Source: Enterococcus montenegrensis
Lineage (GTDB): Bacteria; Bacillota; Bacilli; Lactobacillales; Enterococcaceae
NCBI RefSeq assembly: GCF_029983095.1
Contig: NZ_CP120467.1
Span: 186,001 to 250,000, forward strand
DNA: 64,000 nucleotides
Reading direction: 5' to 3'
The stretch's first letter is position 1. Each line of letters begins with the position of its first letter. The notes under the pieces are model-generated. The model had not been told where the DNA came from. It searched no databases and was given only the letters and a program-made list of their open reading frames with translations. Below, in pieces: positions 26,002 through 34,222 of the stretch. The position numbers and the translations under genes are program-made.

Positions 26002-26092
26002 GTGAATATTTTCAAATCGTACAGATAACACGTTTTTGACGTGTCGAGAGAGAGGCGGTTTCTATTTCGGTAGAAACTGCTTCTCTTTTTTT
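26000..26092 (+). ncRNA. Short leader RNA ending in a terminator, upstream of MFS exporter
   Basis: From the promoter a transcript of about 90 nt would fold ACACG/CGTGT (26028-26044) and then end at the terminator at 26051-26092. No Shine-Dalgarno or convincing leader peptide lies inside. It may be a riboswitch-like leader, an attenuator or an independent small RNA. I could not match it to a known class by eye. Confidence 0.5.
26051..26092 (+). terminator. Intrinsic terminator 120 bp before the MFS gene
   Basis: AGAGGCGGTTTCTA (26051-26064) pairs with TAGAAACTGCTTCT (26071-26084), two G-U pairs, followed by a T run. It separates the promoter from the exporter gene. Confidence 0.85.
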
Positions 26093-26214
26093 GGGCTTAA
26101 GGGTGACTTTTTGTAAAGCTAGCAGCGCATAAATGCTCTGCGTGTAAATTTGAAAGCCAACCTTCCTCAGACAGCTCAAGTTTTTGTACTTATTGGAGAA
26201 TTAGGAGGAATTTG

Positions 26215-27576
26215 ATGGAGAAAAAAATTCACTTATTATTAGCTGTTTTGGCAACTGGGATGATGTCTTTTGCCGGCGTTTTAATTGAAACGGCGATGAA
26301 TGTCACCTTTCCAACTTTAATTAGCGAGTTTGGGATTACGACGGGTCAAGTACAATGGGTAACGACGATTTATTTGTTGATTATTGCAATTATTGTGCCC
26401 TTTTCAACTTATTTATTGAAAAACTTTCAAATCCGCACGTTATTTTTGGCGTCCAATCTTTTATTTATTGCAGGACTTTTGATTGATTTTTGGTCGCCAA
26501 GTTTTCTAGTATTACTGGCTGGGCGCCTATTACAAGGTATTAGTACGGGGATTGCGTTACCGCTAATGTTTCATATTATTTTAACCTATACGCCAATTGA
26601 GAAGCGCGGTGCAATGATTGGCATTGGAAATTTAACTACGTCCATTGCACCTGCAATTGGGCCGACTTATGGCGGTGTCTTAACTTCAGCTTTAAGCTGG
26701 CATTATATTTTCTTATTTTTAGTGCCGGTCTTATTGCTTTCTCTAATTTTAGGATTGTATGCGATTCCGGCAATGGCAATCAAAAAAGGCGGCAAGTTGG
26801 ATCTTTTCAGCATGGCAGGAATTATTTTGATGTTCACGGGCTTTTTATTGTTCTTAAATCAACTGGGCTCATTATTCAGTATCATTCCGCTTATCGTGGG
26901 ATTTTTAGGCTTAGCTTTGTTTTATAACCGAGCTACAACGGTTAAAGAGCCGTTAATTCGTTTAACTGTTTTAAAAAATAAAGGCTTTCGTTTATTTTTA
27001 TTAGGCTTTTTGGTTTGTCAATTTCTACTGTTGGGAATTTCTTTTGTCTTACCCAATTTTGTACAAATTGTAATGGGCAAAGATGCTTTTGTAGCTGGAC
27101 TTGTGATGTTGCCAGGAGCTGCTGTGGGGGCTGTTTTAGCACCTATTTCTGGACGAGTATTGGATAATTATGGGGCTAAAAAGCCAATTCTATTTGGTTT
27201 AACCTTGGTGACAATTGGCTGGTTGGCCTTGACGCTTTTGTTATGCACACCAATTTTACTGGGCTTTGTGGCAGCTCATGTATTTTATATGATTGGCATT
27301 GGTTTTTCTTATAGCAATATGATGACAACTGGCATGAGCCAAATTGAAACAGAAATGTTTGCAGATGGGAATGCGATTTTCAACACACTGCAACAATTTT
27401 CCGGTGCTGTTGCCACCGCAATTGTGGCAACGATTATTAATTTAGCGCAAAAAAGTCAATCAGATTACCAAGCTGGGACTATTTTAGGTTCGCAGCTATC
27501 ATTGATTTTTCTATTTGTTTTAGTTGTTTTCGTCTTTATCGGCTGTCTACGCTACTTTAAAGCTACGGCGAAATAA
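26215..27576 (+). CDS. MFS multidrug exporter, DHA2 (EmrB/QacA, LmrB-like) family
   Basis: A 453-residue membrane protein with 12-14 hydrophobic helices. It has the DHA2 opening TAMNVTFPTLISEFGITTGQVQWVTTIYLL, motif A-like GRLLQGISTGIALP and antiporter motif C-like GNLTTSIAPAIGPTYGGVL. It should export drugs or toxic metabolites by proton antiport. ATG 26215 has AGGAGG six bases upstream. Its only obvious promoter is upstream of a terminator, suggesting controlled readthrough. Confidence 0.87.
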   Translation: MEKKIHLLLAVLATGMMSFAGVLIETAMNVTFPTLISEFGITTGQVQWVTTIYLLIIAIIVPFSTYLLKNFQIRTLFLASNLLFIAGLLIDFWSPSFLVLLAGRLLQGISTGIALPLMFHIILTYTPIEKRGAMIGIGNLTTSIAPAIGPTYGGVLTSALSWHYIFLFLVPVLLLSLILGLYAIPAMAIKKGGKLDLFSMAGIILMFTGFLLFLNQLGSLFSIIPLIVGFLGLALFYNRATTVKEPLIRLTVLKNKGFRLFLLGFLVCQFLLLGISFVLPNFVQIVMGKDAFVAGLVMLPGAAVGAVLAPISGRVLDNYGAKKPILFGLTLVTIGWLALTLLLCTPILLGFVAAHVFYMIGIGFSYSNMMTTGMSQIETEMFADGNAIFNTLQQFSGAVATAIVATIINLAQKSQSDYQAGTILGSQLSLIFLFVLVVFVFIGCLRYFKATAK

Positions 27577-27640
27577 AAAAACTGGGCACAAACTCGTCGA
27601 CCAAAATTTTGGTGCAGCTTGTGTCCAGTTTTTATTTTTT
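27577..27640 (+). terminator. Intrinsic terminator of the MFS gene
   Basis: AAAAACTGG-CACAA pairs with TTGTG-CCAGTTTTT around an inner CCAAAATTTTGG palindrome, then T-rich sequence. Confidence 0.85.
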
Positions 27641-27642
27641 TA

Positions 27643-27985
27643 AGACGATAAGTCAAAATTTCAAGAAATTTGAAAAGCAATTTATTGCAATTCTGCCTTA
27701 TTGCTGGCGAGTAAAGTGCGTACAAAAAGCTTTTCTATCTGTCTGGCTTTTTGAACTAACTCGCTGTGACAATAAGTCAAAATTTCAAGAAATTTGAAAA
27801 ACAATTTATTGTAATTCTGCCTTATTGCTGGCGAGTAAAACGCGTACAAAAGGCCTTTCTATCTGTCTGGCTTTTTGAACTAACTCGCTGTGACAATAAG
27901 TCAAAATTTCAAGAAATTTGAAAAACAATTTATCGCAATTCTGCCTTATTGCTGGCGAGTAAAGCGAGTACCAAAAGCCTTTCTT
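27643..27985. repeat. Three copies of the palindromic intergenic repeat at 124-bp period
   Basis: Unit starts (GACaATAAGTC) lie at 27644, 27768 and 27892. Each unit has AATAAG...CTTATT and ACTCGC...GCGAGT arms around a CAAAATTTC-AAGAAATTTG core. Copies two and three are almost identical. The array lies between converging genes and is the same family as 12312-12547. Confidence 0.85.
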
Positions 27986-28974
27986 TATTCAGGCATAATC
28001 AATTGATCGATTTTTTTTAAGACGACAGCTAGGGCGTGGGTAACTTTTGAACGGGATAGAATATAAACCGTTAAAAGAGCGCCGCCAACTAAAAGTAAGC
28101 CATGTAACAAAGGATTCTGAATAAATTCGCCTAATTGAACGACCGGAGCAATCAGATAAATGTGCAGCAGATAAATTGCCAAAGTATTTTGGCCCCAAAC
28201 CGTATAAAAATGCCGCTTTTCGGTTGCCATTACTAAAAAAGCAAAAACAAAAGCAAAGCCTAACGCATAAAGACACATGTCAGCTAGGATATTTTGCCAG
28301 AGGGGGATTTCAAATAAGTCATAAGCACGATCGCCCCATAAAATTTCTGGAGGCAGTTGGGCTTTTACCCAAATAAAAGCAGTCACCAATCCTAAAATTA
28401 CTACTAGTAATCCTAACACGCGTGAAAAAGGGAAACGCCGTAGTTTTTCAATCATTTTCCGGTCGGTATAATAACCGGCCAAAAAGAATGGGAGAAAACC
28501 TAGCGTACGAGCCATGGCCATGTAAGTACCAAACTCTGTTAATAAACCGGAAAAAATACCGACGATAAAACTAAAAAGTAAAACATGGCGCACTTTGATT
28601 AAATCAGGTAAGAGCAGTCGCCAAATGAACATGCAATACAAGTACCACAGCGTCCAGCCGGGATTTAAAATAGTAATCGTTTCAATTTTACCCATTAATA
28701 ACAAGATGATACTTAAAATAAAGTTCAAAATAAGATAGGGAATCAAAAAAGTTTTGACCGCGCTTTTGCGCCCCTTTTTTACCCGTTTGGAAAAATAACC
28801 GGAGATAAAAATGAAAACCGGCATATGGAACAAGTAAATAAAAACGTAGAAGAACTCTGCTGTTTGGTTGTTTAACCGAAAGTATTCCAAAGCGTGACCT
28901 AAAATCACCAAAAAAATTAAGACACCTCTTAAATTATCAAAAAGCAGTTCTCGTTGTTTTGAAATAATGGACAC
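27985..28974 (-). CDS. Acyltransferase 3 family membrane protein
   Basis: A membrane acyltransferase of about 327-329 residues with ten hydrophobic segments. FDNLRGVLIFLVILGHALEYF carries the family His at the end of helix 1, and FHMPVFIFISGYF follows. It probably O-acetylates wall or exopolysaccharide sugars. The start is unusual. A TAG stop sits just upstream in frame, the first in-frame GTG (28974) overlaps the only AGGAGG site, and the next candidates at proper spacing are ATT codons at 28968 and 28965; the first ATG is at residue 50, inside conserved sequence. The coordinate given uses the GTG. Confidence 0.78.
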   Translation of the reverse strand: MSIISKQRELLFDNLRGVLIFLVILGHALEYFRLNNQTAEFFYVFIYLFHMPVFIFISGYFSKRVKKGRKSAVKTFLIPYLILNFILSIILLLMGKIETITILNPGWTLWYLYCMFIWRLLLPDLIKVRHVLLFSFIVGIFSGLLTEFGTYMAMARTLGFLPFFLAGYYTDRKMIEKLRRFPFSRVLGLLVVILGLVTAFIWVKAQLPPEILWGDRAYDLFEIPLWQNILADMCLYALGFAFVFAFLVMATEKRHFYTVWGQNTLAIYLLHIYLIAPVVQLGEFIQNPLLHGLLLVGGALLTVYILSRSKVTHALAVVLKKIDQLIMPE

Positions 28975-29037
28975 CTCCTAGTCCGTCAGTTATGCTAGAG
29001 ATAACACTATTGTACCACTTTTTCAAGGAGGGATGAG

Positions 29038-29919
29038 ATGCGTTATTCGGCAAAATTTGTCAAACAGGTTTTTAAAGTAATTCAAATGAAAAAATTAGTG
29101 GGGATGTCCATGGTGGCACCGCCAAAGCGCCGCAATATCAATATCCGACAGTTAGAAAACAGCGACTTGCCGCAAAAGCGCAGTGAAATTAGTGGTCGTG
29201 AGCTGATTACATTATTTCCACCCCATGTGACCAATAAGCATGTGCTTTATTTACACGGTGGCGGCTATGCATTAGAAGCATCGCCTTTTCATAAACAAAT
29301 TCAAGAACGTTTTGTTACACGCTTTAATTTAAAAGTAAGCTATTTTGACTATCCGCTGGCACCAGAAGCGACAGCTGTCCAAACCCTAGCGGCAACAAAG
29401 GAAGCTTTTTATCATCTGCGTTACTTATATCCAGATGATGCGTTTTATATCTTTGGAGATTCTGCTGGGGGCGGTTTATCAATGAGTTTAGCGCAGCATT
29501 TACGGGATGAAGCAGCTGCAAAACGGCCGCAAAAATTAGCGCTGGCTTCCCCTTGGTTAGATGTTTCCGTGAGCGATCCCCGCTCTAGTGCACTAGAAGA
29601 AAAAGATGTCTTGTTGGAAAAAGATCTGCTAACTAAAGCAGGGGCGACGTATGCGGGGAATTTAGCTGTCGATGATCCGTTAGTCTCACCGATTTACGGG
29701 ACGTTTGAAAACTTAGGGGAGCTTTTAGTCATTAGTGGAACAGATGAAATATTGTATCCTGATGTTTTGCGCTTAAAAGAAAAAGTTGCAAATGTTGCTG
29801 GGACAACGTTAAGTTTAGTCATCGTTCCAGAGATGATACATGATTTTGTGGTTTATCCTTTGAAAGAATCGTTGCAGTATGTTGATGAAATGGGCGAGTT
29901 TTTTGCAGAAGATAAATGA
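29038..29919 (+). CDS. Alpha/beta hydrolase, HSL-type esterase
   Basis: A 293-residue cytoplasmic esterase. It has the oxyanion motif HGGGY, the nucleophile elbow GDSAGGG, DEILYPD for the acid and MIHDF for the catalytic His, the layout of hormone-sensitive-lipase-like esterases. Start ATG has AGGAGG six bases before. It diverges from the acyltransferase gene with 63 bp between. Acts on short-chain esters by family. Confidence 0.85.
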   Translation: MRYSAKFVKQVFKVIQMKKLVGMSMVAPPKRRNINIRQLENSDLPQKRSEISGRELITLFPPHVTNKHVLYLHGGGYALEASPFHKQIQERFVTRFNLKVSYFDYPLAPEATAVQTLAATKEAFYHLRYLYPDDAFYIFGDSAGGGLSMSLAQHLRDEAAAKRPQKLALASPWLDVSVSDPRSSALEEKDVLLEKDLLTKAGATYAGNLAVDDPLVSPIYGTFENLGELLVISGTDEILYPDVLRLKEKVANVAGTTLSLVIVPEMIHDFVVYPLKESLQYVDEMGEFFAEDK

Positions 29920-29956
29920 AAAAAGCTAGCCAGACGACCTTTAACTCTTAAAATAA

Positions 29957-30001
29957 AAACTGCCGCAAGGAATTTTACAGTTTTCCTTGCGGCAGTTTTA
30001 A
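29957..30001. terminator. Bidirectional intrinsic terminator
   Basis: AAAACTGCCGCAAGGAA and TTCCTTGCGGCAGTTTT pair perfectly over 16-17 bp, serving the converging esterase and TetR genes. Confidence 0.92.
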
Positions 30002-30092
30002 CTTTGTTCTCTATGAAAAAGCCATTTTTGCAAATTTAGCGCTTATGGTTTAGGGCAGAAGGATTTCCTTTAGCCTTTTTTTAATAGTTTGA

Positions 30093-30695
30093 TCAGGCTC
30101 TTTTTGGCAGCATTTTTTTCATTAAGTCAAATTGAGCAGCCAATTGTTCGTGGGTAATTCCGCCGGTAAGTGCCATGACGCTCATCCCTTCAATGACGAA
30201 CATGAAATTTTCAGCAATGGCAGGAATCTTTTCATCTTGTAAAACACCCTGTGCGACCCCTAATTCTAAAATTGCCAAGATGGTATTTTTCGTTGCGGCA
30301 AGTTGTTCTTGCTGAAATTTATGATCAGCAGCCGTTTTGTGGGTGAAATAATACTCGTACATCGAGCGGAGTAGACTGTTTTCCATTTGATTTAAAAGGC
30401 GATCTTCGTGGCTTTCAAAATAGTCATTTAGTAACTCTTCAAAAGGCGGATTTTTAGTAATCGCGTACCGAATATCATCAAATTTACGATTAGAGCGCTG
30501 TTTAATAACTTCCATAAAAATTTGATCAACCGAATCAAAGTATAAATAAATACCGCCCCGACTGATACCAGTTGCTTCGATAATATCCTTCATCGTCACA
30601 TCAATTAAGCCTTTTTGGCGAAAAACTTCTCGGGCACTATTTAAAATGGCTTCTCGTTTTTGCCGTTTACGTTCGGCGTTGGATAAATTTTTCAT
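30093..30695 (-). CDS. TetR/AcrR family transcriptional regulator
   Basis: A 200-residue repressor. The N-terminal HTH reads ILNSAREVFRQKGLIDVTMKDIIEATGISRGGIYLYFDSVDQIFMEV, the classic TetR recognition region. The C-terminal part is a ligand-binding domain with no recognisable specificity. It has GAGGTGAG before ATG and diverges from an ECF S-component. Two TGACAC-type palindromes lie in the 97-bp gap, so it very likely represses both genes. Confidence 0.88.
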   Translation of the reverse strand: MKNLSNAERKRQKREAILNSAREVFRQKGLIDVTMKDIIEATGISRGGIYLYFDSVDQIFMEVIKQRSNRKFDDIRYAITKNPPFEELLNDYFESHEDRLLNQMENSLLRSMYEYYFTHKTAADHKFQQEQLAATKNTILAILELGVAQGVLQDEKIPAIAENFMFVIEGMSVMALTGGITHEQLAAQFDLMKKMLPKRA

Positions 30696-30713
30696 TTTCT
30701 CACCTCAAAATTA

Positions 30714-30742
30714 GTGACACGCGTGTCATTTTCTTGTATAAT
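30714..30742 (+). promoter_or_regulatory. Promoter of the ECF S-component gene
   Basis: GTGACA and TATAAT are spaced 17 bp. The -35 lies inside the first TetR palindrome. Confidence 0.6.
30715..30728. promoter_or_regulatory. TetR operator candidate 1
   Basis: TGACACGCGTGTCA is a perfect 14-bp palindrome overlapping the -35 of the ECF promoter and just upstream of the TetR start. Confidence 0.75.
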
Positions 30743-30748
30743 CACTTC

Positions 30749-30766
30749 AATGACACTAGTGTCATT
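30749..30766. promoter_or_regulatory. TetR operator candidate 2
   Basis: AATGACACTAGTGTCATT is a perfect 18-bp palindrome with the same TGACAC half-site, centred 36 bp from operator 1 and covering the expected transcription start. Confidence 0.75.
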
Positions 30767-30792
30767 ATAATTGAATTAAAAGGAGAACTCAA

Positions 30793-31398
30793 ATGAATAC
30801 GAAAAGTAAAAGTTATCGCATTGCCATTCGTGCTATTTTGACTGCTATTATTATTTTACAAGCAATGGTGCCATTTTTAGGTTTTATTCCATTGGGGATT
30901 ACGAGCTTGACGATTATTCATATTACAGTCATTGTCGCAGCAATCGTTTTGGGAACCAAAGACGGGATGTTTATTGGTTTAGTGTGGGGAATTTGCACGA
31001 TTATCCGGGCCTTTACTTCACCGACGACCCCTATTGATACAATGGTCTTTACCAACCCGATTGTTTCAGTTTTACCTCGGATTCTTGTTGGTTTGGTGGC
31101 GGGGGTTTTATTCCATTGGTGGTATAAGAAAAAAGGAAATTTATATGTCGCCTCTATTTTAGCTGCTATTGGGGGCACGTTAACCAATACGATTTTAGTC
31201 TTAACTTTTATGGGGACGCTTTACACAGGACCGGTTGCCTCAGCTTATGGCGTTGATCCCTCAGGTTTATTAAAAGTTTTGGCGACAATCGTTGCAACAA
31301 ATGGTATCAGCGAAGTGATTGGTGCGGTTATTTTAACTCCGATTTTGGTCAAAGCGATTTTTACAGCAACGCATTTAAAACCAGCGTATCATTCATAA
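30793..31398 (+). CDS. ECF transporter S component
   Basis: A 201-residue membrane protein with about six helices. The N-terminal RIAIRAILTAIIILQAMVPFLGFIPLG and the inner LGTKDGMFIGLVWGICTIIRAF are typical of PF12822 vitamin S-components, which share an energising module encoded elsewhere. Pantothenate (PanT-like) is one candidate substrate, but the ligand is not readable here. Control by the divergent TetR is strongly suggested by the two operators. Confidence 0.78.
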   Translation: MNTKSKSYRIAIRAILTAIIILQAMVPFLGFIPLGITSLTIIHITVIVAAIVLGTKDGMFIGLVWGICTIIRAFTSPTTPIDTMVFTNPIVSVLPRILVGLVAGVLFHWWYKKKGNLYVASILAAIGGTLTNTILVLTFMGTLYTGPVASAYGVDPSGLLKVLATIVATNGISEVIGAVILTPILVKAIFTATHLKPAYHS

Positions 31399-31407
31399 TT
31401 AATACGA

Positions 31408-31446
31408 AGAAAACAGCAGGATGATTGTAGTCCTGCTGTTTTTTTC
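31408..31446 (+). terminator. Intrinsic terminator of the ECF gene
   Basis: AAACAGCAGGA pairs with TCCTGCTGTTT, followed by a T run. Confidence 0.9.
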
Positions 31447-31628
31447 TATCAGGAAAGTAAAAAAATTCAAGTACCTAAAACATAAGTTGCAAAAAAATGT
31501 GACGCTATTTTGTTAAAATCACTGCTTTTTAGAAAGTTATCAATGAAATTACCGGATTTTAGGGCTGATGCTAGGATTCATGTATAAAAATTGCTATCAT
31601 GAAGAAAAGCAGTCGAAAAGGAGTCGAG

Positions 31629-32264
31629 ATGAAAAAGAAAAGTGTATTATTATTTTTACTAAAGTTGTTTGGGTTGAGTTTTGTGGGCTGGTTATTCTGG
31701 TTGTTTATATTTGCTATCTTCACTCCAGAAGAAGCACAAGAAGTTTCTGAAGTGTTAAGTAAACTTGGCTTAGTTTTAGGTTTGTGTACAGGCTTACTTA
31801 TTTCCATTGGGTTAAATTACAACCAGGCAACGAAGAAGCGACAAAAAATTAAAGCGGCTAAAAGTAATATTTTAATCGTAGAAGAGCGGGAAGATTCTTT
31901 ATTGGACAAGGCCAATAAAGTGGTTGAAAGATATTTGGCACATGAAAAAGAAATTCTGATAAATAAAGAGGAGCCGACTACTTTTACAGTAACGGGAGCA
32001 TTGCAGTTTCAAAACTTTATTGAAAACCACCCTCAAACAAAAGCAAACGCGCATATATCGGAATTACTCAACCAAATTAAAGATTGCGAGAATACACTTG
32101 CGAATTTCAAAATTAGGTATAATTCGGATGTGGAAAGCTACAATTCCCTTATAAATAGTATCCCCCTGTCAGTATTAAAGGGTGTATTCCATTTTGAAGA
32201 AATCGCGTATTATGAGCGCGACCTTGAGTCAGTAACGTTAACCGATGAAATGTTAGATTTCTAG
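31629..32264 (+). CDS. LemA-like membrane protein
   Basis: A 211-residue protein. Two hydrophobic segments (about residues 5-28 and 42-62) precede a helical domain. The C-terminal stretch LLNQIKDCENTLANFKIRYNSDVESYNSLINSIPLSVLKGVFHFEEIAYYE matches the E-xx-YN-xx-V-xx-YN-x-I-x-P pattern of LemA proteins. ATG 31629 is chosen for its AGGAG six bases upstream; an in-frame ATG at 31599 lacks one. Function unknown. It is flanked by terminators, so likely monocistronic. Confidence 0.6.
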   Translation: MKKKSVLLFLLKLFGLSFVGWLFWLFIFAIFTPEEAQEVSEVLSKLGLVLGLCTGLLISIGLNYNQATKKRQKIKAAKSNILIVEEREDSLLDKANKVVERYLAHEKEILINKEEPTTFTVTGALQFQNFIENHPQTKANAHISELLNQIKDCENTLANFKIRYNSDVESYNSLINSIPLSVLKGVFHFEEIAYYERDLESVTLTDEMLDF

Positions 32265-32335
32265 AAAACTTACGCTTGCATCTGCGCTATTGAAATAATG
32301 TCCTTTTTTAAGGAGAAACCTATAATTTTGTTAAT

Positions 32336-32375
32336 AAAAAGCACGAAAAGTCTAAACAGCTTTTCGTGCTTTTTA
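32336..32375. terminator. Bidirectional intrinsic terminator
   Basis: AAAAAGCACGAAAAG (32336-32350) and CTTTTCGTGCTTTTT (32360-32374) pair perfectly between converging genes. Confidence 0.92.
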
Positions 32376-32394
32376 CGTATATTGACTTGATCAA

Positions 32395-34011
32395 CTAGTT
32401 TTCTTCGATCATTGTTGCTTTGATACCAAAACCTGCTAAAATGCGGGCTGCAGTATAGGTGTTTAAGCCTTTGCGGAAAGTTAAGTAAACTTTTTTGTCC
32501 GTTGGAATTTCAGCGATACGTTCCCGCAACTGACTTAAAGGAATATTAGCTGTTGCTTCTACGCTACCACTTTTGGCTTTGCCGGGTTCTCTCACATCTA
32601 GAAAATAAGCATTGGCTAAATCTTCTTTGGAAATCGCTGCTACTTGGATCGTTTCGGCCACTTTGGTCACTTGGTTAATGCCGACATAACCGGCAATATT
32701 CACGACGTCACGAGAAGAAGAGTAAGGTGGTGAATAAGGGATTTCAAGATCTGGCAAATCAAAGACAGACAAGTTTCCGGTAATGGCAACAGATAGTTGA
32801 CCAATCCGTTTGTCGACACCTTTTTTACCAACTGCTTGAGCGCCTAAAATTTTTCCAGTTTGTCCGTCAAAGATTAATTTCAAGTTTAATCGTTCCGCAC
32901 CAGGATAGAAATAGGCGTGGTCAAATGGTGTGATAAAAATTGATTTGTAATTTGTGATACCGGCAGCTTTTAGCATATGTTCAGTTAAACCAGTATAGCT
33001 AGCAGTATAATCAAAAATTTTCGCTACACCACTACCAAGGTAACCACGATAATGAAGATCGGCACCATTGATGATGTCAGCTAATAAATGGCCTTGGCGA
33101 TTAGCTGCACTAGAAAGCATACTTGGTGTTGGTAACCCAGTTACGATACTTGTTGTTTCGATAATATCGCCAATGGCATAAATGTCTTCAACATTTGTTT
33201 GCAAGCGATTATCAACTTTTACTTGCCCAGTTTTTGATAAAGCGATACCAGCGGAGGCAGCTAATTCATTGTTTGGTGCCACGCCGGTTGCAAAGATGAT
33301 CATATCTGTTTTTAGGGTATCGCCATTTGATAGGTGAACAGTGTGGCCATGATCACTGATTTCTGTGACCGTCGTATTTAAAACGACATTTAAGCCATGT
33401 TCAATTAAATGATCATAAATTAAATCAGCAATTTCCGTATCATAGGGGAAAGCAACCTGTGGTAATTGATCAATTAACGTTACATCTAATCCACGTTCTT
33501 TAAAGTTTTCGGCTAATTCCAAGCCCATTACGCCGGCACCTAAAACTGTCACACTTTTTGGATTTTCGTTATTCAAAAATTCCATGATTTTATCAGCATG
33601 GGTTACATTTCGCAAAATGAAACCATTTTTAGCTTCGTCGGCACCTTTAATTGGCGGAAGTGTAGGACGAGCGCCTGATGCCAAAATCAAACGATCATAA
33701 TTGTCGATTTTTTGGGTATTATCAGCCAAATTTTTCACAACAACAGTTTTGTTAACCGGGTCGATGCTCGTAACTTCATGTTCAATTAAAACATCGATAT
33801 TATTTTTTTCTTTTAATTGTGCGGGTGTCCGTTCAATCAAGCTATCGCGATCTTTAATAACACCGCCTAAATAATAAGGTAACGCACAACTAGCAAACGA
33901 AATATTTTCACCACGTTCATATAAAACGATTTCATGAGTTTCATTTAAACGACGTAAACGAGTGGCAAAAGAAGGTCCGCCAGCTACGCCGCCAACAACG
34001 ATAATTTTCAC
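32395..34011 (-). CDS. CoA-disulfide reductase / NADH oxidase-like flavoprotein with degenerate rhodanese domain
   Basis: A 538-residue FAD enzyme. It has the GGVAGG dinucleotide motif at the N-terminus, redox Cys in SFASCALPYYLGG, the second GAGVMGLELAE motif and YAIGDIIE. A C-terminal rhodanese-like domain (about 455-538) reads VYLTFRKGLNTY where the paralogue at 51685 has IVTCHSGLRSY, so the sulfur-accepting Cys is replaced by Phe and sulfurtransfer should be lost. GTG at 34011 is chosen because it starts the flavin fold (VKIIVVGG) and has AAGGAG upstream. It is monocistronic with its own promoter. Confidence 0.85.
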   Translation of the reverse strand: MKIIVVGGVAGGPSFATRLRRLNETHEIVLYERGENISFASCALPYYLGGVIKDRDSLIERTPAQLKEKNNIDVLIEHEVTSIDPVNKTVVVKNLADNTQKIDNYDRLILASGARPTLPPIKGADEAKNGFILRNVTHADKIMEFLNNENPKSVTVLGAGVMGLELAENFKERGLDVTLIDQLPQVAFPYDTEIADLIYDHLIEHGLNVVLNTTVTEISDHGHTVHLSNGDTLKTDMIIFATGVAPNNELAASAGIALSKTGQVKVDNRLQTNVEDIYAIGDIIETTSIVTGLPTPSMLSSAANRQGHLLADIINGADLHYRGYLGSGVAKIFDYTASYTGLTEHMLKAAGITNYKSIFITPFDHAYFYPGAERLNLKLIFDGQTGKILGAQAVGKKGVDKRIGQLSVAITGNLSVFDLPDLEIPYSPPYSSSRDVVNIAGYVGINQVTKVAETIQVAAISKEDLANAYFLDVREPGKAKSGSVEATANIPLSQLRERIAEIPTDKKVYLTFRKGLNTYTAARILAGFGIKATMIEEN

Positions 34012-34044
34012 AAGAAAACAGCTCCTTTTTTCTGACTTACTTGT

Positions 34045-34073
34045 ATAGTAACTGTTTTTTAAAAGGGTGGCAA
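34045..34073 (-). promoter_or_regulatory. Promoter of the CoADR-like gene
   Basis: On the minus strand TTGCCA (34073-34068) is 17 bp from TACTAT (34050-34045); a TATACA partly overlaps. Confidence 0.55.
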
Positions 34074-34131
34074 AGAAAAACACTTACCAAAAATAAGCGT
34101 CAAAAGCTTGCTGCAATGCACTTTATGCGCA

Positions 34132-34172
34132 TAAAAAACCACCAAATTTCAAAAGAAAAATGGTGGTTTTTG
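34132..34172 (-). terminator. Intrinsic terminator of the GNAT gene at 34223
   Basis: AAAAACCACCA and TGGTGGTTTTT pair, with T tract on the minus strand. Confidence 0.85.
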
Positions 34173-34222
34173 CACAAAATCAAACGAGCTTGAAAAGCTA
34201 ACATCGTGAAGTTTGTTACGAA

